Shown here piece by piece: positions 16,149-24,800 of a stretch of 64,000 bases of DNA. The stretch is from the NCBI GenBank assembly GCA_963785765.1, contig CAWAWM010000002.1, positions 744,001 to 808,000 of the forward strand, given 5' to 3'. The notes beneath the pieces were generated by a model, which searched no databases, had not been told where the DNA came from, and worked only from the letters and a program-made list of their open reading frames with translations. This DNA comes from DATBGO01 sp963785765 (GTDB lineage: Bacteria > Actinomycetota > Actinomycetes > Streptosporangiales > Streptosporangiaceae). How positions within the stretch are numbered: the first letter of the stretch is position 1; the number at the start of each line of letters is the position of its first letter. Made by a program: the position numbers and the translations under genes.

Positions 16149-18644
16149 CTACTCCGCTCTGAGCGCGGCGGCGGGGGTAATCCGGGCCGCCACCGCGGCG
16201 GGCCAGGCGGCGAGCAGGTTACCGGCCGCCAGCAGGCCTAGCAAGCCGAGCACCAGCGCGGAGACCGGGACGACCGTCGCCGGAACCACGCCAATGGAGC
16301 TGGCGAAGGCCGTCCACGTCCAACGGCCGGCCGCCACGCCGAGCGGCACCCCGATCAGCGCCGCGATGATCAGGACCACGCTGGTCTGCCAGGCCACGAC
16401 GGACCTGACCTGGCCGCGGGTCATGCCGAGCGTCTTGAGCAGGGCCAGCTCCCGGCGCCGCCGCCGGACCGAGGTCAGCACGGTAAGGGCCAGGGACAGC
16501 ATCGCGGCCGCGGCCACGCCCAGCGCCAGGGTCAGCGGCTGACCACTCATCTGCGAGGCATTCACGATCTCGGCCGCCAGCGCCCGGTCCAGCCGCAGCT
16601 CGTAGGTGCCCCCCGGGGTCCCGTCCGGGTTGGCTGCGGTAATCGCGGCGACCAGCCGGGCGCGCTGCGCCGCGCTGGTGCCCGGTATCAAGTCGATCGC
16701 GACCGCCGACGGGAGGGCCTGCGACGCCTGGCTCGCCGACGTGGGCGAGCCGGTGGGCGCACCCTCGGCGGTCAGCAGCGCCCGTTCGGACAGCATGGCG
16801 CCGCGGCCCAGCGATACGTGGTCGGTGCGGTCGACACCGAATGAGGGCAGTGTCACTGTCCCGACCACCGTGAGGATGCGCCGGGCTGACCCGGTACTGA
16901 CGCTGACCGTGTCCCCGATCTTCTTGCCCAGCTCGCGCAGCGTGACCGTGCCCAGCTCGATCTGGTTGTTGCCGGTGATCGGCCGGCCGCTGGTGGTGGG
17001 CGGCTCGACGGAACCGCGCTCGCGCTGCACCCCGAGCACCGGGATCACCAGGCCATCGACGGTCAGCTGCCCGAACCCGAAGCTGGACCACCCGGCCACC
17101 AGCGGCTGGGCGCCGACCAGCCGGTTCAGCACGCCAGGCGTGAAGTTACCGTAGCCGCCTTCGGCCTGGATCAGGACGTCCCAGTTCCAGCCGTACCTGG
17201 CCGGATGGCGGACCAGGCCGGTCAGGCTGATACCGAACACCACCGCGACGATCACGGCGGTCACGGCAGCGACGGACCCGAGCAGCGCCGTCCTGGCCGG
17301 TGCCGCCGGCCCGCCGGACCCGGGCTCCAGCGCGTTCCTGCTGCCCACGACGGCCGATGCGGGCAGGCCTGCCGACGCCACGGCCCGCGCGATCACCGAT
17401 GCCCTGCGCTGGGCGGGGCTGGCTGACTTCCTGACCGTCCGCCAGGCCAGCACGGCCAGCAGCCCGAGCAGTAGGGCAGCCAGCAGGACCGAGCCCGCGC
17501 CGAGCACCAGGCCGTCCGCTCGCACCCCGCGGGCCGGGTCGAACTGGCGCACCGCGCCCACCGGGGCCAGCGGTGAGACCGCTACCGCGCCCGCCACCGC
17601 GAGCACCATGCCGCCGAGGATGGCCATGGCGCCGGGCAGGCTGACCGCCAGCGCGGACTGGGCGCGGGTGCCGCCCAGCGCTCGCACCACGGCGAGGTCA
17701 GGCGCGGATCTGCCGAGCAGCTGAGCCAGGCCCTGACCGACGAAGACGAGCAGGGCCAGCGTCGCGATCCCGCCGAGCACGAGGAGCGCGACGGCCTGCG
17801 GCCTGATCGCCTCTTGCACGTTGCGCTCGGTGACGTCCGTGCGGCTGATCTGGAACGTCAGGCCCGGCAGTTTCTGATGGGTGGTCAGGTACACCTGCCG
17901 CTGCACGCTGGCCGCGAGCGCCGCCAGGTGCTGCTGGAGGGCCGGTATTCCGGCTGTCCCGCTGTCCAGCCGAACCCCGACCCACGCGAACTCATATGAG
18001 CTCAGCAGCCGTCTGGTGGCGCCGGGCGGCAGCAACCCGACGTTCGACTGATCCGCACGGTCGACCAGGACCGGCGGGACGTCCACGATCGCGGTGACCT
18101 TGAAGCTGTGCAGCGCCGGGCGCGCCCCGGGCGGCCCGAAGGTGTTGCTGAAGGCGTACGTCACCGTCCCGCCCACCCCGACGCCGAACAAGCTGGCAAT
18201 GCCCGGGGTGAGCGCGATCTGGTCGGTGGCGTTGACCGCGGGCGGCCTGCCCGCGAGTACCGTCATCCGGTCCTGGCGGAAGTACGCGCCGGTATAGCTG
18301 CCGATCAGGCCGTTGGTCAGGTGCGAGTCGTCGATGCGGCCATGGACGACCGGATTGCCCTCCAGGCCCAGGTACCCGGCGCTCGCGGCGACACCTGGCA
18401 GTTTCGAGATCAGCGTCATCGGCCGCGTCAGCGGCATGCCAGGTATCGCACCAGGCACGTTGACGAAAGCGTCGCTCACCTTGGCCGAGGCGAGGTAGCG
18501 GCCGTAGGCGGACAAGGTGCGGCGCGCGCCCGCTACCGCGCCCAGGGCCACCGCGCCGAGCAGGCCGCCGACGAGCAGCACCGTCAGCACCGGTCGCCAC
18601 GACCGGCCGCGGACGGCGCTCCACCAGTAGAAGGCTGCCCTCAT
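16149..18644 (-). CDS. FtsX/MacB-type ABC transporter permease
   Basis: 831-residue permease with the duplicated FtsX architecture: an N-terminal helix (~18-40), a large extracytoplasmic domain, three helices (~270-400), a second helix/domain, and a C-terminal three-helix FtsX unit containing RRRRRELALLKTLGMTRGQVRSVV. This type exports lipids or peptides, or senses antimicrobials, with a LolD/MacB-like ATPase. No ATPase is adjacent; the only cognate-looking one lies at 27551-28288. It is divergent from a LuxR-type response regulator across 217 bases. Confidence 0.9.
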   Translation of the reverse strand: MRAAFYWWSAVRGRSWRPVLTVLLVGGLLGAVALGAVAGARRTLSAYGRYLASAKVSDAFVNVPGAIPGMPLTRPMTLISKLPGVAASAGYLGLEGNPVVHGRIDDSHLTNGLIGSYTGAYFRQDRMTVLAGRPPAVNATDQIALTPGIASLFGVGVGGTVTYAFSNTFGPPGARPALHSFKVTAIVDVPPVLVDRADQSNVGLLPPGATRRLLSSYEFAWVGVRLDSGTAGIPALQQHLAALAASVQRQVYLTTHQKLPGLTFQISRTDVTERNVQEAIRPQAVALLVLGGIATLALLVFVGQGLAQLLGRSAPDLAVVRALGGTRAQSALAVSLPGAMAILGGMVLAVAGAVAVSPLAPVGAVRQFDPARGVRADGLVLGAGSVLLAALLLGLLAVLAWRTVRKSASPAQRRASVIARAVASAGLPASAVVGSRNALEPGSGGPAAPARTALLGSVAAVTAVIVAVVFGISLTGLVRHPARYGWNWDVLIQAEGGYGNFTPGVLNRLVGAQPLVAGWSSFGFGQLTVDGLVIPVLGVQRERGSVEPPTTSGRPITGNNQIELGTVTLRELGKKIGDTVSVSTGSARRILTVVGTVTLPSFGVDRTDHVSLGRGAMLSERALLTAEGAPTGSPTSASQASQALPSAVAIDLIPGTSAAQRARLVAAITAANPDGTPGGTYELRLDRALAAEIVNASQMSGQPLTLALGVAAAAMLSLALTVLTSVRRRRRELALLKTLGMTRGQVRSVVAWQTSVVLIIAALIGVPLGVAAGRWTWTAFASSIGVVPATVVPVSALVLGLLGLLAAGNLLAAWPAAVAARITPAAALRAE

Positions 18645-18861
18645 GGCGACGGCCGGCGCCGTGACCCGGATGGCCGCTTCGCCCTCATGGCGTCCGCCCT
18701 TCTGACGGCATCGTCCTCATGACGGCATTGTGCTCCCGGCGGCGGCCAGCTGGCAGGAAGGGCCGCATCACCTGCCCGGGGAGGCCAGTACCACCGTGCC
18801 GGTGCCTGGCTGCCTGCCTAGCCTGTCCGGCCGCGCTGCGGCGCGCTACGATCACCGCTCG

Positions 18862-19536
18862 ATGGCAACTATCCGGGTAGCGCTGGCCGAGGACAATGTC
18901 CTGCTCCGGGAGGGCATCTCCAGGCTGGTCGCGGCCAACGACGACTTCGAGCTGGTGGGCGCCGCGGCGGACCTGCCGCAACTGCTCGCCCTGGTCGCTG
19001 ACCAGGACCCGGATGTGGTCGTCACCGACATCAGGATGCCGCCGACCGGCACGGACGAAGGCATCCAGGCCGCGGCCTGGATCCGGGAGCATCACCCGCG
19101 GGCCGGCGTGGTGGTGCTGAGCCAGTTCACCGCCCCCGGCTACGCGGTCGCGTTGCTCGAGCACGGCTCGTCCGGCCGAGCCTACCTGCTCAAGGAACGC
19201 GTCGGCAGTGTCGATGAGCTGGCCCGGGCGATCCGGACGGTCGCCCAGGGCGGGTCGGTGATCGATCCGCTGGTCGTCGATGAGCTGGTCCGGGCTCGGT
19301 CACAGCAACGGCAGTCCGGGCTGTCAGCGCTGACGCCGCGGGAGTCGCAGATCCTGGCCGAGATGGCCCAGGGCAAGAGCAACTCGGCGATCGCCGCCGC
19401 CTTGTTCGTCACTGAGCGGGCCGTCGAGAAGCACACCAACTCGATCTTCGCCAAGCTGGGCCTGTCCGAGGAGAAGGACGTGAACCGCCGGGTCAAGGCG
19501 GTTCTCGTGTACCTCAGCCAGCACGAGGGAAGCTGA
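18862..19536 (+). CDS. NarL/FixJ-family response regulator
   Basis: 224-residue regulator with receiver (ALAEDN acidic pair; Asp56 in VVTDIRMPPTGTDEG; LLKER) and LuxR HTH (LTPRESQILAEMAQGKSNSAIA; TERAVEKHTNSIFAKLGL). ATG 18862 gives the standard MATIRVALAEDNVLLRE start. The IRMPP-x(4)-EGI pattern is shared with the receiver-cyclase protein encoded at 28285-29685, so the two are paralogues. Its partner is probably the convergent kinase at 20083-22209. It is divergent from an ABC permease it may control. Confidence 0.94.
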   Translation: MATIRVALAEDNVLLREGISRLVAANDDFELVGAAADLPQLLALVADQDPDVVVTDIRMPPTGTDEGIQAAAWIREHHPRAGVVVLSQFTAPGYAVALLEHGSSGRAYLLKERVGSVDELARAIRTVAQGGSVIDPLVVDELVRARSQQRQSGLSALTPRESQILAEMAQGKSNSAIAAALFVTERAVEKHTNSIFAKLGLSEEKDVNRRVKAVLVYLSQHEGS

Positions 19537-19632
19537 GTTCCTGGCCATGTGCGGGGACGGGGAGGATGACCACACCCCGGCCCGGGAGGCAGCACCATCG
19601 GCGGCGGCGGCGCCGCGTGTGAGGCTGGGACC

Positions 19633-20025
19633 GTGAGCATCCCGCACTCCGTGCTCGTCGTCGACGACCAGGCGCCATTCCGGCTGGCCGCCAAGGCCGT
19701 GCTGCGCCGCCTGGCTGGCTTCGAGCTGGCCGGCGAGGCCGCCAGCGGGCCCGAGGCGATTGAGCTGGCCGAGCGGCTGCGCCCGGACCTGGTGCTGATG
19801 GATATCAACATGCCCGAGATGAGCGGGATCGAGGCCACCCGCAGGATCGTGTCCGCACATCCAGGCATCGTGGTCATCCTCTGCTCGACCTACGACGCCG
19901 CGGACCTGCCCCCGGGAGCGGCAGCCAGCGGCGCGAGCGCGTACCTGAACAAGGAGCGCCTGGGCGCCGACCTGATCCGCCAGCTGTGGGACGAGCGGAA
20001 TTCGGGTGCCTTCGTGTCTCGCTAA
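19633..20025 (+). CDS. Stand-alone receiver-domain protein
   Basis: 130-residue protein made only of a CheY-like receiver: acidic pair VVDDQ, Asp57 in LVLMDINMPEMSG, LCSTYD, and a Lys in YLNKER. There is no output domain. It may shuttle phosphate or compete with the 18862 regulator for the convergent histidine kinase. GTG start; 96 bases after the upstream regulator. Its stop lies in a tandem repeat shared with the kinase gene's end. Confidence 0.88.
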   Translation: MSIPHSVLVVDDQAPFRLAAKAVLRRLAGFELAGEAASGPEAIELAERLRPDLVLMDINMPEMSGIEATRRIVSAHPGIVVILCSTYDAADLPPGAAASGASAYLNKERLGADLIRQLWDERNSGAFVSR

Positions 20026-20091
20026 CCGGCCTCAGAGCCCAACCGGCCTCAGAGCCCAACCGGCCTCAGAGCCCAACCGGCCTCAGAGCAG
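20024..20091. repeat. 17-bp tandem repeat across two convergent stop codons
   Basis: Four copies of AACCGGCCTCAGAGCCC (the last ends CAG) begin in the stop codon of the receiver gene and contain the stop codon of the histidine kinase gene. Confidence 0.9.
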
Positions 20092-22209
20092 CGGGATCGA
20101 GCCCAGGATCCGGGCGCCGTGACCTGGCTCCGATTCCCACCGCACGGTGCCGCCGATCGCGCCCAGCCGGTCCGCCATGTTGGTGAACCCGTGGCCGCCG
20201 GTGGCCCGCGCGGCGTCGAACCCGGGCCCGTCATCGCTGACGGAGAACAGCAGCCCGCCGGACGCCTCCCAGACCCGCACCGCCACCCGCGACTGCGGTG
20301 CGTGCTTGGCGGCGTTCTGCAGCGCCTCCAGGCAGCAGAAGTAGACCGCCGCCTCCATATCGGGTGAGTACCGCCCGATGCCGTCGGCGGTCACGGTGAC
20401 GGCCAGCGGGCTGCGGTTGGCTGCTGCCCGGAGCGCCTCAGCCAGCCCGCTGTCGGCGAGCAGCGGCGGGTAGATGCCGTGTGCCAGCTCGCGCAGCTCC
20501 TGGATCGTGCCCTTGACGTCCTCGGCCAGCTGATCCAGCAGCTCGGCCGCTGCCGACGGGTCGTCGGCGATGATGTCCCTGGCCAGGCGCAGGTTCACCG
20601 CCATCGCGACCAGGTGCTGCTGGGCGCCGTCGTGCAGGTTGCGCTCCACCCGGCGGCGTTCCGCATCGCCGCTGGCGACCACCCGGGCCCGGGACCTGCG
20701 CAGCTCGTCGGCCTGCTTCCGCAACTCGTCCAGGGTCGTCTGCAGCTCGGTATCGAGCCTGGCGTTGTGGACCGCGAGGCCGACTTGCCGGGCCAGCTCG
20801 GTGAGCACCCGGTCGTCCTCTTCGGAGAACGTGTCTGCCGCCGCCGGCCGCTCCACCACGATGAGCCCGAGCAGCTCGCCGGCGTGGCTGACCGGCGCCA
20901 CCCGGACCTGGCCCGGCCCGCGTCCGGCCAGCACCGTGGGAAGCCAGACCGACGTCCAGGCGTTGCCGGACACGCCGGCCCGGGCCACCACCGGGCGCTC
21001 GCGCGCCGTGACCAGGATGGATCGCGGGCCGGTGTCGGGCACCGCGGCCACCCGCTCCAGCACGTCGCCCGCTCCGGTGTAGACCTCGGCGCTGGTCAGG
21101 CCCATCGTCTTCCGGAGCGACTCAGCCAGCTGCAGCAGCAGCTCGTCCATGGGGATGGCCCTGGTCAGGCGGCTGCCGAAGGTCCGGAGCGTCTCGTCAG
21201 GCGCCTCCCGAGCCCCGTAGACGAACCGGGTGGCCGCGGCGACCAGCCGCTCCCTGGCCGGCAGGTACCCGATCGCGGCCACCGCCGCCGCCAGCATCGA
21301 AAGCCCGAGCACCGCGCGATCGGAGGAGTCGCTCGGCGCGGTCCCGATGCCGAGCACGATCACCAGGTAGATGGCCGCGACCACGGTGGTGAAGCCTGCG
21401 ATCGAGAGCACCTGGACCAGCAGGCGGCCGCCGTAGCTGCCCAGCCCGCGCAGCTCCCCGGCCATCATGCCGAGCGGCAGGAAGACCGCGCACCCCGCCG
21501 CGACGGCCACGGCGTCAGCCGGCCATCCGACCAGCACGTGCAGCACCACGACCACCAGGGCGGTATCGGCGGCCGTCACCGCGCCGACGCTCATCCACTG
21601 CATCCGCTGCCGGTCCCTGGCTGCCGCGCGCAGATAGCGAAGCCACACCGCCGGCAGGGCGCACGCCGCGGCCAGCGGCCAGGCCAATGCGACGGCCCAG
21701 GCCGGGACCGGCCGGGCGGCGATCACCAGCGCGATACCCGTGCCCGCCGCGACGGCATAGGCCAGGGCGGCGCCCGCCCGCCGCGCCGTAGCCGCCAGCC
21801 GGCCATCGGGAAGAGCGAGGAGCAGATGAACGGAGATCGCGATGAGGACCGGCACTGCGAGGGTGGTCACGTCGCGGGCGGCCTGATGCCCGCCGCCCGC
21901 CTGGTCACCGATCCGGGCGGCGGTCAGTGCGACCGACGCCACCAGCGAGCCCGACGCCACCTGCCATTGCGGCACCCGTTCGGGCGCCCGGGCGAGCACG
22001 ACGCCGGACAGCGCGCCGACCAGGACCAGGCCGAATGCCACAGCCTGCAGCGCGGAGAGCGGGCCCGGCGCGCGCAGCCCGACCACGGCGATCACGAGCG
22101 CGACCAGGGGTATCAGGGCTCCGGCCAGGAGCCGCCGCGCTGTGCCCCCGCCCGCTGGCGGCACAGCGGTGGCCTGGTCACCGGCGGCTGCGTGCGTCAT
22201 CACTTTCAT
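20083..22209 (-). CDS. Membrane-bound GAF histidine kinase (HisKA_3)
   Basis: 708-residue sensor kinase. About the first 300 residues hold eight or nine hydrophobic helices (7TM/MHYT-like sensor, no known family recognised). A GAF domain follows (about 330-470) and a short coiled segment TLDELRKQADELRRSRAR. Then come the phospho-acceptor box RRVERNLHDGAQQHLVAM (His near 521) and a HATPase with ALQNAAKHA, DDGPGF and GFTNMADRLGA. ATG 22209 lies three bases past the upstream permease stop, so it is the last gene of a six-gene minus-strand operon. It converges on two response regulators that are its likely partners. Confidence 0.92.
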   Translation of the reverse strand: MKVMTHAAAGDQATAVPPAGGGTARRLLAGALIPLVALVIAVVGLRAPGPLSALQAVAFGLVLVGALSGVVLARAPERVPQWQVASGSLVASVALTAARIGDQAGGGHQAARDVTTLAVPVLIAISVHLLLALPDGRLAATARRAGAALAYAVAAGTGIALVIAARPVPAWAVALAWPLAAACALPAVWLRYLRAAARDRQRMQWMSVGAVTAADTALVVVVLHVLVGWPADAVAVAAGCAVFLPLGMMAGELRGLGSYGGRLLVQVLSIAGFTTVVAAIYLVIVLGIGTAPSDSSDRAVLGLSMLAAAVAAIGYLPARERLVAAATRFVYGAREAPDETLRTFGSRLTRAIPMDELLLQLAESLRKTMGLTSAEVYTGAGDVLERVAAVPDTGPRSILVTARERPVVARAGVSGNAWTSVWLPTVLAGRGPGQVRVAPVSHAGELLGLIVVERPAAADTFSEEDDRVLTELARQVGLAVHNARLDTELQTTLDELRKQADELRRSRARVVASGDAERRRVERNLHDGAQQHLVAMAVNLRLARDIIADDPSAAAELLDQLAEDVKGTIQELRELAHGIYPPLLADSGLAEALRAAANRSPLAVTVTADGIGRYSPDMEAAVYFCCLEALQNAAKHAPQSRVAVRVWEASGGLLFSVSDDGPGFDAARATGGHGFTNMADRLGAIGGTVRWESEPGHGARILGSIPLL

Positions 22210-22211
22210 CG

Positions 22212-24790
22212 TCACTCCGCTCTGAGCACGGTCGCCGCGGGGGTGCGGGCGGCCGACCGGCCGGGCAGTGCGGCAACCAGGTTGGCAAGCACCAGCGCGG
22301 CCAGCGCGGCCAGGGCGATCGAGCCGGCCGGTATCACCGGATCGGGGACGGCCGACAGCTCGTGCGCGAAGGCCAGCCACAGCAATCGCCCGAACGCGAT
22401 GCCCGCGGGTACCCCAATCAGCAGGCCGACGAGGGCGATCACCGAGGACTGCCAGGCCACCGCCCCCGCTAGCTGCCTGCGGGTGAAGCCCAGCGTCTTG
22501 AGCAGCGCGAAATCCCGCCGCCGCCGCCGCACCGAAGCCACCAGGGTCAGGCCGAGGCCGGCCACCGCCCCGGCCGCCAGGCCGCCGGCCAGGACGGCGG
22601 GCATCGCGCCCATGGACTTGTAGTTCACGATCTCGGCCGGCCGCTGGGCCGGCAGGAGGTCTATGGTGTCCGCGATCGACTCGTCTTTGCTGGCGGCCAG
22701 CGTTCGCGGCGAGTTCAGCATCGCCGCGAGCTGCGCGTGTACGGCCTGCATGGATCGCAGGCCGGCCGCTGGGCTGGTGCCCGGCCGCAGCCGGACCAGG
22801 ATGGCGTTCGGGCCGGAAAGGAGGGGACCGAACGGGCCGGAACTGGCCCCTCCAGGGAGAATCGCCGTGGAGAACAGCGCCCCGGTGCTCATCGAGGAGT
22901 GGACACTCAGCACGCCGCCGATCGCCGGCATGGTGGCCGTGCCCGCGATCCGGAGCCGGACGTGGAAGCTGCCGCTGGCCAGCGTCACCGTGCCACCGAC
23001 CCGCTGGTGCAGCTGGGCCAGGGTGGCCGGGCCGAGCACGACCTCGTGGCTGGTGTCGAGCCCGTGCCCGGACAGGATATGCGGGCTTACCGCCGGTCGG
23101 GTGGGGGCCGCTATGGCGGGGACGGTCTGCCCGTTGATCTGGACCGTCACGAAGTCCACCTCGGTGGTGGCGGCCACCAGCCGGTCGCGGGCCAGCAGCG
23201 GGCCGGCCCACCGGACGGGCACGCTGCCCCACCCCTGGACCGCGTAGAGGGCGTAGTTGAAGTTCCACCCGTATAGCGCCGGATGCGAGACCAGCGTGGT
23301 CAGGCTGGCGCCGAAGGTGAGGGTGGCGGTCACCACCGTCAAGGCCAGCACCCCCCCGCCAGGACCGAGCGGACCGGCACCGCGGTACGTCCCCGTCCTG
23401 GCTCCAGGGCCAGCCGCAGGCCCTCCACACCCGAGGCTGGCAGCCCGGCGATCACCGCGGCCCTGGAGGCGGTCGGCCTGCGGTCACGGGCATGCTGGCG
23501 GGCGGCCAGCCGGTGCGGCGCCTGGCGGTAGGCGATCACGGCCGCTATACCGCCGAGCACCAGGACCAGCCCGAGTGCTCCCAGCCCGAGCACCGCCCAG
23601 TCGAGGTAGATCCCGCGCCCGGGCTCAACCTCCCGCACCGGCCCGAACAGCGAGAACGGCGACAGGGCGATGGCCGCCGCCGCAGCCAGCAGCGCCCCCG
23701 CCGCGACCGCGGCGACGATGCCGGGCAGCCCGTCGGCCATGATCATTGCCGGCCCAGCGCCGAGCGCCCGCAGCGAACCGGCGTCGTCGGCTCCGGCCTG
23801 GAGCTGCCGGGATATGGACTGTGTTCCGATGATCAGCGCGGCGAGCCCGGCGATCAGCCCGAACACGCCGAGGGCGATCGCCTCGGGCCGGATCGACCGC
23901 TGGGCCTCGGCTTCGATGGCCGAGGTGACGTAGACGTAGAGTTCGGATCCGCCGGGCGAGATGTAGGAACTGGTCGCCAGCAGGCGGTTGTACTCCTGGC
24001 TGACGGCCGTGTCGTACCGGCTGCCGCCGTCCAGCCGCAGGCCGACGTCCATGCCGCTGGCGCAGCAGGCGGCGAACTCTCGGGCGAGCGCGGGCGTGCC
24101 GAGCAGGAGGCCGGTCCGCCCGGCGTCGATGCTGTCCTGCAGCACCTGGGTGTCCAGGACCCCGATCCCCACGACCGTGAGGTCAGCTCGCCCGCCGAAG
24201 CCCCCGTTGCCGTCGATCAGCCCGACCCGGACCCGCGATCCGATGTGCAGGTGGAGCTGGGCGGCGGCGCCCTGGGTGGCCACCACCTCGTCAGCCCGGG
24301 CCGGATCGGGCCGCCGGCCCGCCGTGATCGTCACCCGGTCCTGACTGGAGTAGAGGCCGCCAGGACCGCCGACGGTGGCGACCAGCTGCACGTGCGAGAG
24401 CAGGACGGTAGCCGGCCTCCCGCTGGGGGTGAGGGTGGCCGCAGTCAGCGGCATGGCCACCGCGGCCCGCGCCACGTGCGGCAGCCGGGCGAGCTGGCGG
24501 ACAAAGCCAGGCGCGTAATCCGGCGTGGTGAACGGCTGGACGACGAGATCCGACGGGTTGGTGCTGGCCAGGAACTTCGGGTAGGACGCGTCGGTGCGCC
24601 GGGCCGCCACCATCGACCCCATCGCTGCGCCGCCGACCAGGCCGATCAGCACGGCCAGCGCCAGGTACCCGCTCCACCGGCGGCGGAAGGTGACCCGGAA
24701 GCGGTACCACGCCAGCCGCGGCAGCGCGCCGCGCGGCGAAGGCCCGGTCATTCTCGCTCCCTGGTTGGGACCGGCGTCGAGGCGGCTCAT
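22212..24790 (-). CDS. FtsX/MacB-type ABC permease, split by a frameshift in a C7 run
   Basis: Two frames together match the whole 838-residue paralogue encoded immediately upstream. The first (24790 to 23339) covers the N-terminal half up to AVPVRSVLAG. The second (from about 23351 to 22212) continues VLALTVVTATLTFGASL and includes the FtsX motif RRRRRDFALLKTLGFTRRQL. The break falls in a run of seven C at 23351-23357 (G on the coding strand); eight or five would restore the frame. There are no other lesions. It could be sequencing error, recent inactivation or slippage. Partner of the ATPase at 27551-28288. An ATG 13 codons in (MTGPSPRG) is another start. Confidence 0.85.
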
Positions 24791-24800
24791 CCCAAGCTCC

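Noticed and set aside
20479..22623. 714-codon plus-strand frame opposite the histidine kinase
   Set aside because: Antisense to an unmistakable kinase; no motifs.
22210..23430. Extension of the kinase frame far upstream to give a 1115-residue protein
   Set aside because: The extra part is an alternate frame of the permease gene; the kinase starts at ATG 22209, just after the permease stop.
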